From positions 1 through 20,401 of the IMG/VR virus record IMGVR_UViG_3300036830_000365: a stretch of 20,401 bases of DNA; one strand, given 5' to 3'. Positions 7,542-14,794 of the stretch are shown here, one piece after another. Each line of letters opens with the position of its first letter. Position 1 is the stretch's first letter. Both the position numbers and the translations under genes were made by a program. The stretch is from a virus. The notes under the pieces were generated by a model. That model was given only the letters and a program-made list of their open reading frames with translations, had not been told where the DNA came from and did not search any database.

Positions 7542-8957
7542 TTACACGCCCGCGTTGGTGATGCCGCCGCGGAAGTCGATGGCGTTGGCCTTGAAGTCGA
7601 AGACGATTCGCCACTCGGCGCCGTCGATCTCCCAGCCCAGGCGCGTTTCCATGCGGGGCTCCTGCTGGCCGTCGAGGAAGTCGACCTCGATCACCGGGGC
7701 GATCGACGGATCGGTGAGCATGTAGCGGCGGGTGTTCGGGAGGCGCGGCGAGGGGATGATCGTCGACACGACGCCGAGGGAGAGGTTGGGGATCTCGAAC
7801 TTGCCCGACACGTCGGGGTCGAATCGCGCCTCGACGATCGACTTCGCCGTGCCCTCGAGCCCATCGGGGACGAGGAGGATGCTCGGGCGGAGCGAGAGGA
7901 ACCGCTTCTTCGCGGGGTCCTTCTGCCGCCCCATGAGCACCTTGTCGGCGAAGAGGCTCGCCGCGCTGATGGCCGCCCCGGTTCCGATGTTGCCGTGGTC
8001 GGCGTGGAACAGCGTGTCGCCGTCGCTCATCGTCGGCCCGAGCCCACCGTTCTCGAGCAGGAGCTCGTAGACTTCCTCCTCGATCGAGAGGCCGGCGGCC
8101 ATCCCGAGGTCGGACGCGAGGTCGGTGAACGCACCGAGATCGTCGTTGACGAGCATCTGGCGGGTGACCGCGAGGATGTTCGCCTTGGTCTCGACGGTGA
8201 TGACTTCCTTCTCGCCGTCGGGGATCGCCTTGTGCTTGATCTCGGCGTTCTCGGGCACCACGTCCAGACGCCCGAGGAGGCCCTTCCGGTAGCGGTTGTG
8301 CGGCCGGAAGTCCATGGCCGTGCCGGTCTTCGAGAACATCTTCCAGGTGTCCGGCGCGACGACGTACGCCGCGAGCAGGAGCTTGTGGAGCGTGTTCTCG
8401 AGCAGGATCGGGAAGTCGCCGGTCGCGGCCGCGCCCGAGACCGAGCGCTGGCTCAGCGCGGCGGCGAAGGTCGCGGTCGGGCTCAGCCCCCTCCAGACCA
8501 CGCCGCGGAGATCGAGGCACTCGCGGGCGAGGTCGAGCAGGCGGGAGCCGCCGAACTCGCCCGGCTCGAGCTTCATGACCTCGCCGCGCTTCTTGGCCGC
8601 GGCGATGACGAGATCGGCCTTGCCCGAGCGCACGAGCAGCCAGTCGCCGGCGCCGCGCATGATCTTCTCGCGCTTGTCCTCGCCGGCCTGGATGCGCGTG
8701 GGGTCGCCGCCGACGCCGGTCGGGATGTGCTTCTGCGCGGCGCGGAGGTCGATGGCGATCGCCCGGAAGTTCGCCACAGACGTGTCCTTGCTGATGTGCT
8801 CGTCGGCCACCGCGAGCTCGAGCCCGAGCCCGCTTGTGATGCGGCGGATCTCGATGCCGCGGTCGCGCTCGGCGGCGCGCACCTCGTCGGGGGTGGCCGC
8901 GGGCGCCGGAGCCGGGTTGACGGGATCGGCGACCTTCGGGTCCTTCTTCGGGTCCAT
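7542..8957 (-). CDS. Candidate internal translation product: scaffold-capsid part (471 aa)
   Basis: An in-frame ATG at 8957 (MDPKKDPKVADPVNPAPAPA) lies exactly at the boundary between the protease and capsid halves of the fusion and is preceded by GGAGA with a 5-base spacer. This would yield the capsid half alone, in excess over the fused protease. Lambda uses an internal start in gene C to make the scaffold Nu3, so the arrangement has precedent. It is an inference from the ribosome-binding site and position; the full-length fusion may also be cut proteolytically. Confidence 0.55.
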   Translation of the reverse strand: MDPKKDPKVADPVNPAPAPAATPDEVRAAERDRGIEIRRITSGLGLELAVADEHISKDTSVANFRAIAIDLRAAQKHIPTGVGGDPTRIQAGEDKREKIMRGAGDWLLVRSGKADLVIAAAKKRGEVMKLEPGEFGGSRLLDLARECLDLRGVVWRGLSPTATFAAALSQRSVSGAAATGDFPILLENTLHKLLLAAYVVAPDTWKMFSKTGTAMDFRPHNRYRKGLLGRLDVVPENAEIKHKAIPDGEKEVITVETKANILAVTRQMLVNDDLGAFTDLASDLGMAAGLSIEEEVYELLLENGGLGPTMSDGDTLFHADHGNIGTGAAISAASLFADKVLMGRQKDPAKKRFLSLRPSILLVPDGLEGTAKSIVEARFDPDVSGKFEIPNLSLGVVSTIIPSPRLPNTRRYMLTDPSIAPVIEVDFLDGQQEPRMETRLGWEIDGAEWRIVFDFKANAIDFRGGITNAGV

Positions 8958-9617
8958 TCTGTTCTCCGGGTTGGTCGCGCTCGCGGCGCGGATGATGGAT
9001 TCGGCGTCGGCGCCGATCGGCACGACGCTGATCTCGTAGGGCTCCCAGTCGGTCGCGCGCTTCGTCGGGATCGACCCGCCGCTGACGTCCTCGACGCTCT
9101 GGTACTCGTGGACCAGATATCCGACGGAGACGTTGCGGAGGATGCCGTCCTTGACCCTGGCGAAAATCGCATCGCTGTTGGGGTCGCGGCCAAATCGAAC
9201 CGTCGCCACGCCCCGGCCGGGCTCGAGCCGCGCGGACACCACGACGCCAATGACGCCGTCGAGGTCGTAGCTGTTGTGCGAGTTGAGGAGCGGCGCGTTG
9301 CCGCTCTGCAGCCGCGCCATCCGAACGGCCTTCGGGTCGAGCGAGAGCTCTTCCCAGAACCGGTCCCAGCAGCCGCGGAGCACGCTCGCGCCCGTGGTCC
9401 AGATCACGTCGACGGTGCGCTTCTCCTCGTCGAGCGTCTCGGGGGCGACCATCGCCTCGAAGGCGCGGCGCTGGGCCTTGGGATTCTTGCGGCTCATGCG
9501 ACGCGTCGCCATCGGGCAGTCGACGCAGTTCTCGGCCTCTGCGTCGCAACCTTCGTGGGTGCAGTTCTCGCAGTCGTCGTCGTTCTGGCAGGGGTCGCAG
9601 CTGCAGGTGCAGTCCAC
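7542..9617 (-). CDS. Prohead protease-major capsid protein fusion with Cys-rich N-terminus
   Basis: This encodes 691 residues from GTG at 9617. Residues 1-36 are a Cys-rich leader with nine cysteines (C3, 5, 7, 10, 16, 19, 24, 31, 34). Residues 50-215 form a prohead protease domain: LLNSHNSYDLDGVIG with a likely catalytic His114, then ILRNVSVGY with a likely Ser164, and WEPYEISVVPIGAD. Residues 221-370 are a charged helical linker that may act as scaffold. From about 385 the capsid shell domain (FPILLENTLHKLLLAAY, NRYRKGLLGRLDVVPENAEI, NILAVTRQMLVNDDLGAF, LFHADHGNIGTGAAI) resembles Mu gpT-type shells. Protease-shell fusions of this type are known in phages. No strong RBS precedes the GTG, but the upstream gap to the portal stop is only 45 nt and the codons are in genome style. 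Confidence 0.87.
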   Translation of the reverse strand: MDCTCSCDPCQNDDDCENCTHEGCDAEAENCVDCPMATRRMSRKNPKAQRRAFEAMVAPETLDEEKRTVDVIWTTGASVLRGCWDRFWEELSLDPKAVRMARLQSGNAPLLNSHNSYDLDGVIGVVVSARLEPGRGVATVRFGRDPNSDAIFARVKDGILRNVSVGYLVHEYQSVEDVSGGSIPTKRATDWEPYEISVVPIGADAESIIRAASATNPENRMDPKKDPKVADPVNPAPAPAATPDEVRAAERDRGIEIRRITSGLGLELAVADEHISKDTSVANFRAIAIDLRAAQKHIPTGVGGDPTRIQAGEDKREKIMRGAGDWLLVRSGKADLVIAAAKKRGEVMKLEPGEFGGSRLLDLARECLDLRGVVWRGLSPTATFAAALSQRSVSGAAATGDFPILLENTLHKLLLAAYVVAPDTWKMFSKTGTAMDFRPHNRYRKGLLGRLDVVPENAEIKHKAIPDGEKEVITVETKANILAVTRQMLVNDDLGAFTDLASDLGMAAGLSIEEEVYELLLENGGLGPTMSDGDTLFHADHGNIGTGAAISAASLFADKVLMGRQKDPAKKRFLSLRPSILLVPDGLEGTAKSIVEARFDPDVSGKFEIPNLSLGVVSTIIPSPRLPNTRRYMLTDPSIAPVIEVDFLDGQQEPRMETRLGWEIDGAEWRIVFDFKANAIDFRGGITNAGV
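8963..8967 (-). promoter_or_regulatory. Internal Shine-Dalgarno GGAGA inside the protease-capsid gene
   Basis: Minus-strand GGAGA precedes ATG at 8957 with a 5-nt spacer (ACAGA). This is one of the best-placed SD sequences in the window, whereas most genes rely on overlap coupling and the annotated GTG start of the fusion has no clear SD. Confidence 0.6.
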
Positions 9618-9662
9618 GATCGAGCGGAGGATCCCGGGACTACGGGCGTGTCAAGCAGAACG

Positions 9663-11210
9663 TCACGCCTCGGCGGTGGCGGCCTTGCCGTTCGCGCCGT
9701 TCGGTTTGGGCGGCGCCGCCTCTGGCTTGGCCGGGGACGCCGCGCCCTGGATCTGGCCGGTCGCGGTCGTGTGGCGGGCGTCCGAGTCGAGGATGATCCC
9801 CTTGTCGTCGAGCTCCTTGTTCGTCTCGGCGATCTCCTCGAGGAGCTGCGTGGGGTCGTTGCCCTGCTCTCGCGCCATCTGCTTCCAGCTCATCTGGCCA
9901 TTGCGGAGCGCGCGCGAGTACGCGAGCGCCTCCTTGTCCGGCTCGAGCATCGGGGTCGGTGGGGGCGCCCATTCCGCCGTCGGGATCTGCTGCCAGTTCT
10001 CCAGGACCGCGGCGTCCTGCATCGCCCAGCGCCACACACCGTCGCAGAGCTGCGGGATCAGCATGTGCCAGCGCCAGTTGTTGACGCCCTGGTAGTGGCC
10101 CTGGCGCCCCATCCTCGCCGACGAATAGTTGACCTGCGAGTAGTCGCCCGTGAGGTCCTCGTACGTGACCCCGATGCTGACGGCGATCCTGCGCAGGTTG
10201 CGCACCGAGAAGGACATCTCGGTCACGCTCGGCGGCGTCGAGAACTTCACGTCTTGCCCTGGCGTCAGATAGCTGATCTGCCCCGGCTCAAACGACTCGA
10301 TGGTGCGGTCGATTGGATTCGGATCGCCGATCGGGGTCGCCGAGCCGTCGATGTCCGTGATGAACGCCGCGAAGCAGGCGGCGATCTTCTTCAACATCAA
10401 CTCGGCGTCTTCGAAGTCGTCGTAGTCGTTGAGTCGGGCGATCGCGCGGGCAAGCCAGGGAACACCGCGTATCTGGCCGGGCCGCTCGACGCGGTAAACG
10501 TGGATGACGTTCTCCGCCGGGACGCGCAGCGTCTGAAACCCGCCCTTCAAGGGCATCGCGAGACCGCTGCCCGGGTGGCGGGTGTAGATGTGGTACGCGA
10601 CGCGCTGGTCGCGCTTGTCGAACTCGACCCCCTGGATGATGACGTTGCCGGTGTCGGTGAAGATGCCGTCCTTGGCCGGGCTCAGGTAGTCGGGCTCGAG
10701 GACGCGGATGCGCAGCGGGATCGGAAGGCCGTCGGCGGAGGTCGCCGGCTGCTTGATGATCAGCGCCTCGCCCGATTCCGCCACGGTCTGCATGACCAGG
10801 TGCTGCAGCCCCGCGAACGGCAGACGGCCGTCATGGTCGCACCGGGTCGATTCGGCCCAGGCGTTCCAGAGCTCGATCGCCGCCTTCGCGCGGGCGCCGC
10901 GCACGCCCTTCGGCCTCGGGGTGATGCCCCAGCCGACGGTGTTCCTGGCGATCACGTCGATCCCGTTCCACGCCCAGCCGTTGTTGCGGCGCAGGTCGCG
11001 CGACAGCTCCCGGAGGATGGTGAGCGAGGACGCGGCGGCCGTGTTGGCGTCGGTGCTCGACCGTCGCCACCCAGCCGTACGGCGACCGCCAGACGCCGCC
11101 TCGAAGGCGACGGCTGCCGCTCGGGCCTGCAGCCGGCGCATCCCGTAACGGGGCGCGACCGAGAGGAGCAGGCGGTCGACCCAAGTGAGCTTCGGCTTAC
11201 TCGTTGTCAT
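9663..11210 (-). CDS. Portal protein, lambda gpB type (Phage_portal_2)
   Basis: This encodes 515 residues from ATG at 11210 (MTTSKPKLTWVDRLLLSVAP), overlapping the gpW-like stop by 14 nt. Features of the lambda-type portal are visible in order: FEAASGGRRTAGWRRSSTD (residues 36-54), LSRDLRRNNGWAWNGIDVI, VGWGITPRPKG, WAESTRCDHDGR, VIIQGVEFDKRDQRVAYHIY, VIHVYRVERPGQIRGVPWLA, LTPGQDVKFSTPPS, YEDLTGDYSQVNYSSARMG and a C-terminal charged tail. The dodecamer forms the DNA channel and docks the terminase. It lies after gpW-like and before the protease-capsid fusion, as in lambda. Confidence 0.95.
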   Translation of the reverse strand: MTTSKPKLTWVDRLLLSVAPRYGMRRLQARAAAVAFEAASGGRRTAGWRRSSTDANTAAASSLTILRELSRDLRRNNGWAWNGIDVIARNTVGWGITPRPKGVRGARAKAAIELWNAWAESTRCDHDGRLPFAGLQHLVMQTVAESGEALIIKQPATSADGLPIPLRIRVLEPDYLSPAKDGIFTDTGNVIIQGVEFDKRDQRVAYHIYTRHPGSGLAMPLKGGFQTLRVPAENVIHVYRVERPGQIRGVPWLARAIARLNDYDDFEDAELMLKKIAACFAAFITDIDGSATPIGDPNPIDRTIESFEPGQISYLTPGQDVKFSTPPSVTEMSFSVRNLRRIAVSIGVTYEDLTGDYSQVNYSSARMGRQGHYQGVNNWRWHMLIPQLCDGVWRWAMQDAAVLENWQQIPTAEWAPPPTPMLEPDKEALAYSRALRNGQMSWKQMAREQGNDPTQLLEEIAETNKELDDKGIILDSDARHTTATGQIQGAASPAKPEAAPPKPNGANGKAATAEA

Positions 11211-11472
11211 CCGAGCTCCGGAAGCCCTTGTTGAACTGCGCGCGGCGGGAGCTCGTGCGCGTGCCAGCCGCACGGGCGACGTCCGCAACCGCGTCCGCGA
11301 GCAACGACCTCAGCGCGGGGAGGTCAACCTGCTGATACGTCGCTGAGCGCTTCGGCGGTCCGTCGTACTCGACCGTTACGATCCGTTCACCGGCGGCGAG
11401 GGCGACGATCGCCGCTCGGATCTTGTCAACGTCAGCCTGGGTGTAGCCAGCCACGTTCCTGCCGAGGATCAC
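11197..11472 (-). CDS. Head-tail joining protein gpW-like
   Basis: This encodes 91 residues from GTG at 11472 (MILGRNVAGYTQADVDKIRA), 15 nt after the terminase stop. The core VDKIRAAIVALAAGERIVTV, EYDGPPKRSATYQQVDLPAL and RSLLADAVADVARAAG gives the helix-hairpin-helix layout of gpW (68 residues in lambda): a helix, a short basic beta hairpin with a Y/T pair, and a second helix. The tail TRTSSRRAQFNKGFRSSDDN is basic, as expected for a protein lining the connector. The position between terminase and portal is the gpW position. Start choice is uncertain by a few codons. Confidence 0.82.
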   Translation of the reverse strand: MILGRNVAGYTQADVDKIRAAIVALAAGERIVTVEYDGPPKRSATYQQVDLPALRSLLADAVADVARAAGTRTSSRRAQFNKGFRSSDDNE

Positions 11473-11487
11473 GCGGCGGCGCGCGTG

Positions 11488-13572
11488 TCAACGACGGCGG
11501 CTGAGCCAGCCGCCCGGGCGCGCGTTGACCCGACCGCCCTTGTTCAGCCAACTCGGCCCCGCTGGCGGGCGCGCGGGGGGCGGCGGCGCCGGGGGCGGCG
11601 GCGCCGCGATCGGAACAGGCGCTGGGCGCTGTTCCGGCGGCACGGTCGCGGGCACCGCTCCACCCCCGGCCGCGGCCGCGCGCGCGGCCGGCTTGGCCGC
11701 CGCCTTCCACTTCCGCATTCTGTCGAGCCCGAGCACGTAGGCGGCCGCGCGCGCCAGCACTCGCGCGTCGAGCTGGTGGTTCTCGCGGCCTGGCAAGATC
11801 TGCCACTCGTGGACCGTCCTGCCCTTCCTCGTCCGTCGCGTGACCAGGTGCTCGGCGGTCAGTTCCTTGAAGAAGCCCTCGGAGTACTCGGGGAAGTGAC
11901 AGAACCCAGGCGGGGCTTCTTCGCCCTCGGCGATGCGCAACCGCAGCCAGCCGTAGAGCTCGCCCTTTGCCAGCGAGGCGCCGACCGGCCACACGCGGTA
12001 GCCGGCGCGAAGCTTCTTCCCGCGAATGGTGACGTCGACCGACGACGGCGCGCCAACGAGCGCACGCTCGGTCTGCACGCCCTTGCAGGCGATCACGCGG
12101 TTCATCGGGTAGCCGCGGGCCCAGCCGTAGACCTGCTGCGTGCTGTATCCGCTGTCGATGGCCATGAGCGAGATCGGCAAGTCCTCGCCCACGCCGGGGA
12201 ACGAGCGACCGAGCAGCTCGTCGAGCTTCACCCAGGTGGAATCGAGCGACGTGTCGCCCCAGAGAACGCCGGCCTCGACCGAGAAGCTCTCCTTGTTCGC
12301 CAGCCACGCGACGATCTCGTAGACGAGCCGGTCCTGCTGCACGTCGACGCCCGCTGTGACGGCGACGGCGGCGACGGGGATTGTGCCGATCGGGTAGTGC
12401 TCGCGGCGCTCGTAAAGCCGCTCCCAGTCGGGCGCCTCGCCGCGCTCCTGCCAGACCTCGCCCAGGGTCGTGTTGATGAAGGTCTGGAGCTTCTTCGGGT
12501 CGCGCTTGGCGGCGACGAACTCGCGCGCGATGTCCGCCCACGTCGCGTTCGGGGAGAACGAGTAGGCCGACCAGAGGTGGTAGCTGCGGTGCCGCCCGTC
12601 GCCGGGCTTGCCGGCGATCCACCTGCCGAAGCGGACCATCTGCCGCTTCTGGCGGTGCTCGATCACGCACCCGTTGCCGCGACAGACGAAGAACGCCTTC
12701 TCGGGCTGTCCCTCCGGCCACCGCATGTAGTGGCCGCGCTCGCTTTCCTCGCGGAAGGTGAGGAAGTCCATGTGGCCGCACTGCGGGCACGGTACGTGAT
12801 ACCGACGCTGATCGCCGGCCTCGAACATCTCCGCGATCCGGGACGACCCAGCCAGGAGGGGGGTCGATCCGGCGATGATCTTGCGGTTGTGGTAGGCCTC
12901 CGCGCGCTTGATTCCGAGGCTGATCGGGTCGCCTTCGCTGCCGGCGCTGGCAGGATACGCGTCGACCTCGTCGAACATGACCACGCGGCGTGAGACGCGG
13001 CGGAAGCCGGCGCCGCTGTTGGCGCCGACCAGCGACAGGACGCCGCCTGGAAATGACTTGTGGGTGAGCGTAGCGCTCGAATCTTTGGCGCTCTTCCGGC
13101 GGCGCCGGCGCCCGCGCCCGCGCCGTCCACGCGCCCCCTCGTCCTCCTCGTCCTTGACGGCAATACGCGCCAGCACCGGCACATCGCGCAGCATTGGCGC
13201 GATCGTCTCCTTGCTGAACCCCTTCGCTCCCTCGACGGTGGGTTGCACGATGAGCATCGAGCTCGGGTCGTGCGCGATGTGATAGGCGATCGCCGCCGAT
13301 ATCATGAGCGTGTACCCGACGCGGGCCGACTTCATCACCGTCACCTGGGTGACGCTGGGGTCGTTCAGCGCGTCGAGGATCTCCTGCTGGTAGGGCAGCG
13401 TTCGCCAGCGCCCGGGCTCGGCTGCGGTCTCGGCGCTGAGCACGAAGTACTCGTCAGCCCACTCGGATAGGGGCATTCGTCGCGGAGGTCGGAACGCCAG
13501 CAGCGCCCTGGCGATCACGCCGCCGAGGACGTCGTCGCTCGATCCAGCCGCGCTCGCCGCGGCCGCGGTCAT
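11488..13572 (-). CDS. terL: Terminase large subunit, lambda gpA type (Terminase_GpA)
   Basis: This encodes 694 residues from ATG at 13572 (ATGA overlap with the small subunit). The order is: MPLSEWADEYFVLSAETAAE; a lambda-style deviant Walker A KSARVGYT at 81-88; TLTHKSFPGGVLSLVGANS at 168-186; Walker B VVMFDEVDAYP near 197-207; a zinc-binding set C262, C265, C297, C302; then a nuclease domain with AGVDVQQDRLVYEIVAW (D410), LMAIDSGYSTQQVYGW (D473) and NHQLDARVLARAA (D602). It packages DNA by ATP hydrolysis and cuts it at cos. Residues 140-164 are an unusual Glu/Asp then Arg-rich insert. The C-terminal 70 residues are Ala/Pro-rich. Confidence 0.96.
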   Translation of the reverse strand: MTAAAASAAGSSDDVLGGVIARALLAFRPPRRMPLSEWADEYFVLSAETAAEPGRWRTLPYQQEILDALNDPSVTQVTVMKSARVGYTLMISAAIAYHIAHDPSSMLIVQPTVEGAKGFSKETIAPMLRDVPVLARIAVKDEEDEGARGRRGRGRRRRRKSAKDSSATLTHKSFPGGVLSLVGANSGAGFRRVSRRVVMFDEVDAYPASAGSEGDPISLGIKRAEAYHNRKIIAGSTPLLAGSSRIAEMFEAGDQRRYHVPCPQCGHMDFLTFREESERGHYMRWPEGQPEKAFFVCRGNGCVIEHRQKRQMVRFGRWIAGKPGDGRHRSYHLWSAYSFSPNATWADIAREFVAAKRDPKKLQTFINTTLGEVWQERGEAPDWERLYERREHYPIGTIPVAAVAVTAGVDVQQDRLVYEIVAWLANKESFSVEAGVLWGDTSLDSTWVKLDELLGRSFPGVGEDLPISLMAIDSGYSTQQVYGWARGYPMNRVIACKGVQTERALVGAPSSVDVTIRGKKLRAGYRVWPVGASLAKGELYGWLRLRIAEGEEAPPGFCHFPEYSEGFFKELTAEHLVTRRTRKGRTVHEWQILPGRENHQLDARVLARAAAYVLGLDRMRKWKAAAKPAARAAAAGGGAVPATVPPEQRPAPVPIAAPPPPAPPPPARPPAGPSWLNKGGRVNARPGGWLSRRR

Positions 13573-14072
13573 GCCCCGTTGTCCGCCAGGTCCGTGAGGC
13601 ACTCGCGAAGTAGGTCGTCGATCATCGCGAGCTGCTCGGGCGTCATCGTCGGGTCGCGCTGCGCCGCGCGCGCGGGGATGCCGAGCAGCTTCGTCCGGAT
13701 CCCGCCGAAGAGCGTGATCAGCCGCGCCTCGACGTCCTGCGCGTTGACCAGTTGGCCGCGGAGCTCGGCGAGCTCCATCTCGGCGCGCTCGGCATTCACC
13801 GTCTCGCGCCGCGCGCGGGCGTCGGCCAGCGGGGACGGCGCGGAGGGCGCGCTCACCGCCGGCGCGGTTGGGCCCGACAGCGGTACGCGGTCCTCGTTCG
13901 TCGACGCCGCCCACTCGGCGTCGGCCGCCTTGGCGCTGCGGATCTTCTTGCGGTCGGGCGTCAGCGACGTGTCGAGCCGCCCGTCGCGGATCGCCACCTG
14001 GACCGCGCGCAGCGCCCCACCCGGCAGCCCCAGGCGCCGACGGTGCCGCCCATACTCGCGCAGTCCCATCAT
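13569..14072 (-). CDS. terS: Terminase small subunit, Nu1-like
   Basis: This encodes 167 residues from ATG at 14072, with a second ATG one codon later. The N-terminal LREYGRHRRRLGLPGGALRA, VQVAIRDGRL is a winged-helix DNA-recognition motif like that of Nu1-type small terminases. A Pro/Ser/Ala linker follows (about 65-85), then a coiled-coil region RARRETVNAERAEMELAELR and LFGGIRTKLLGIPARAAQRD, which is typical of the oligomerization and large-subunit-binding half. It binds the packaging site next to which it is encoded. It is the first gene after the only sizeable noncoding gap. A possible SD (GAGGA) is 16 nt from the ATG, too far to be convincing. Confidence 0.88.
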   Translation of the reverse strand: MMGLREYGRHRRRLGLPGGALRAVQVAIRDGRLDTSLTPDRKKIRSAKAADAEWAASTNEDRVPLSGPTAPAVSAPSAPSPLADARARRETVNAERAEMELAELRGQLVNAQDVEARLITLFGGIRTKLLGIPARAAQRDPTMTPEQLAMIDDLLRECLTDLADNGA

Positions 14073-14206
14073 GGAAATTGACTAAACATCCTCAGTGCTT
14101 GAATGGGTGAGGTCTCGCGATGTCCCTGACCCGCGATGGGGGGTGCACCCCGGAAGGACCCACGGGTACCCCCCCACCCCACCTGTCCTACACGGGTCAC
14201 GTGGGG
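14073..14206. other. 134-bp noncoding gap beside terminase; candidate cos/packaging or control region
   Basis: This is the only gap above 50 bp in the window. It holds two perfect palindromes, GGGGTGCACCCC at 14140-14151 and GGGTACCC at 14164-14171. It also holds the direct repeat CACGGGT at 14161 and 14191 (30 bp apart), and GGTCAC at 14195 and 14205 (10 bp apart, the second running into the stop of the upstream gene). Next to terS there is a short AT-richer stretch (14073-14100). In lambda-type phages cos lies immediately upstream of the small-subunit gene, so this is the natural place to look. I see no convincing promoter hexamers and no U-tailed terminator. Confidence 0.4.
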
Positions 14207-14794
14207 TCACTTCCCCTTGTCCTTCGCCAGCTCGAGCGGCAGCAGCCGGGCAAACGTGTCCGCGAACGACTTGCCGCCGCGGTCGGCGACGGCCTGCGCC
14301 TCGCCCTGGTGGAGGAGCGCGTCGACGGGCCGCGAGCCGAGCAACTCCTTGATGGGCAGTCGCTCTTTGCCGAGCCGCTTGAAGATGCCCTCGTGCCCCG
14401 ACTTCATCGTCGCCACGAACGCGCCGGGAACAAGCGAGCGCACGCCCTTGTTGACCTCGACCTCGAGCACCTTGCGCTTGCGGACCTTGCCGTCGGCGCC
14501 GGTGACGCGCTGGGTGCGGAGGCGGTGCGGGTAGGCGATGAGCGGCACGACGAGGCCCGTCATGCGGAACACCCACTGGCCCTCGAGGAGGTTGCCCTTG
14601 GGGCTCTGCAGCTGGATGGCCTTGGAGACGGTGCCGGCCTTGAGCGCCTTGCGCGCGCGGATGCGCTTGCTGGCCGTGCCGCGCATGTCGCGGAGGGCGG
14701 TGGCGCCTGCCTTGCGGAGAGCGCGCCCGACGGCGGCGGGGACCTTCTCGAGGTCGGCGAGGGCCTTCGTGTCCCAGGTGATGTCGAGCTTCAT
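14207..14794 (-). CDS. Minor tail protein Z-like / HK97 gp10-like tail component
   Basis: This encodes 195 residues from ATG at 14794, sharing an ATGA overlap with the upstream zinc/HTH gene. MKLDITWDTKALADLEKVPA, then RALRKAGATALRDMRGTASK, QLQSPKGNLLEGQWVFRM, GHEGIFKRLGKERLPIKEL and ALAKDKGK-like basic end fit the gpZ family (about 190 residues), where the R-LPIKEL-G motif is frequent. gpZ acts at the tail tip near the head connector in lambda. Here the gene lies upstream of the terminase rather than between FII and U. An HK97 gp10-type protein is the main alternative. Confidence 0.72.
   Translation of the reverse strand: MKLDITWDTKALADLEKVPAAVGRALRKAGATALRDMRGTASKRIRARKALKAGTVSKAIQLQSPKGNLLEGQWVFRMTGLVVPLIAYPHRLRTQRVTGADGKVRKRKVLEVEVNKGVRSLVPGAFVATMKSGHEGIFKRLGKERLPIKELLGSRPVDALLHQGEAQAVADRGGKSFADTFARLLPLELAKDKGK

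Noticed and set aside
7186-9549. A 787-codon minus-strand frame overlapping the protease-capsid gene.
   Set aside because: It is Arg-rich, has no recognisable motif, and is out of frame with a gene whose protease and capsid motifs are intact.
6573-11234. A 1553-codon open frame on the plus strand spanning the head genes, and a similar 577-codon frame at 4278-6011.
   Set aside because: Both lie antisense to clearly recognisable head and tail genes. Their translations are Arg/Gly/Asp/Glu-rich without domain patterns, as expected for antisense frames in GC-rich DNA with few stop codons.
14066-14086. A six-codon leader-like frame (ATG TTT AGT CAA TTT CCA TGA) ending on the small terminase start.
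   Set aside because: The ATG has no correctly spaced SD, and a short frame of this kind is expected by chance in the AT-richer patch.
14073-14110. A sigma70-like promoter before the small terminase gene (TTCAAG...TTTAGT on the minus strand).
   Set aside because: The hexamers match poorly and are only 11 bp apart, far from the 16-18 bp needed.
14130-14175. The GGGGTGCACCCC and GGGTACCC palindromes as a rho-independent terminator.
   Set aside because: Neither has a loop of suitable size or a following U-run on the minus strand, and the operon appears to continue through.
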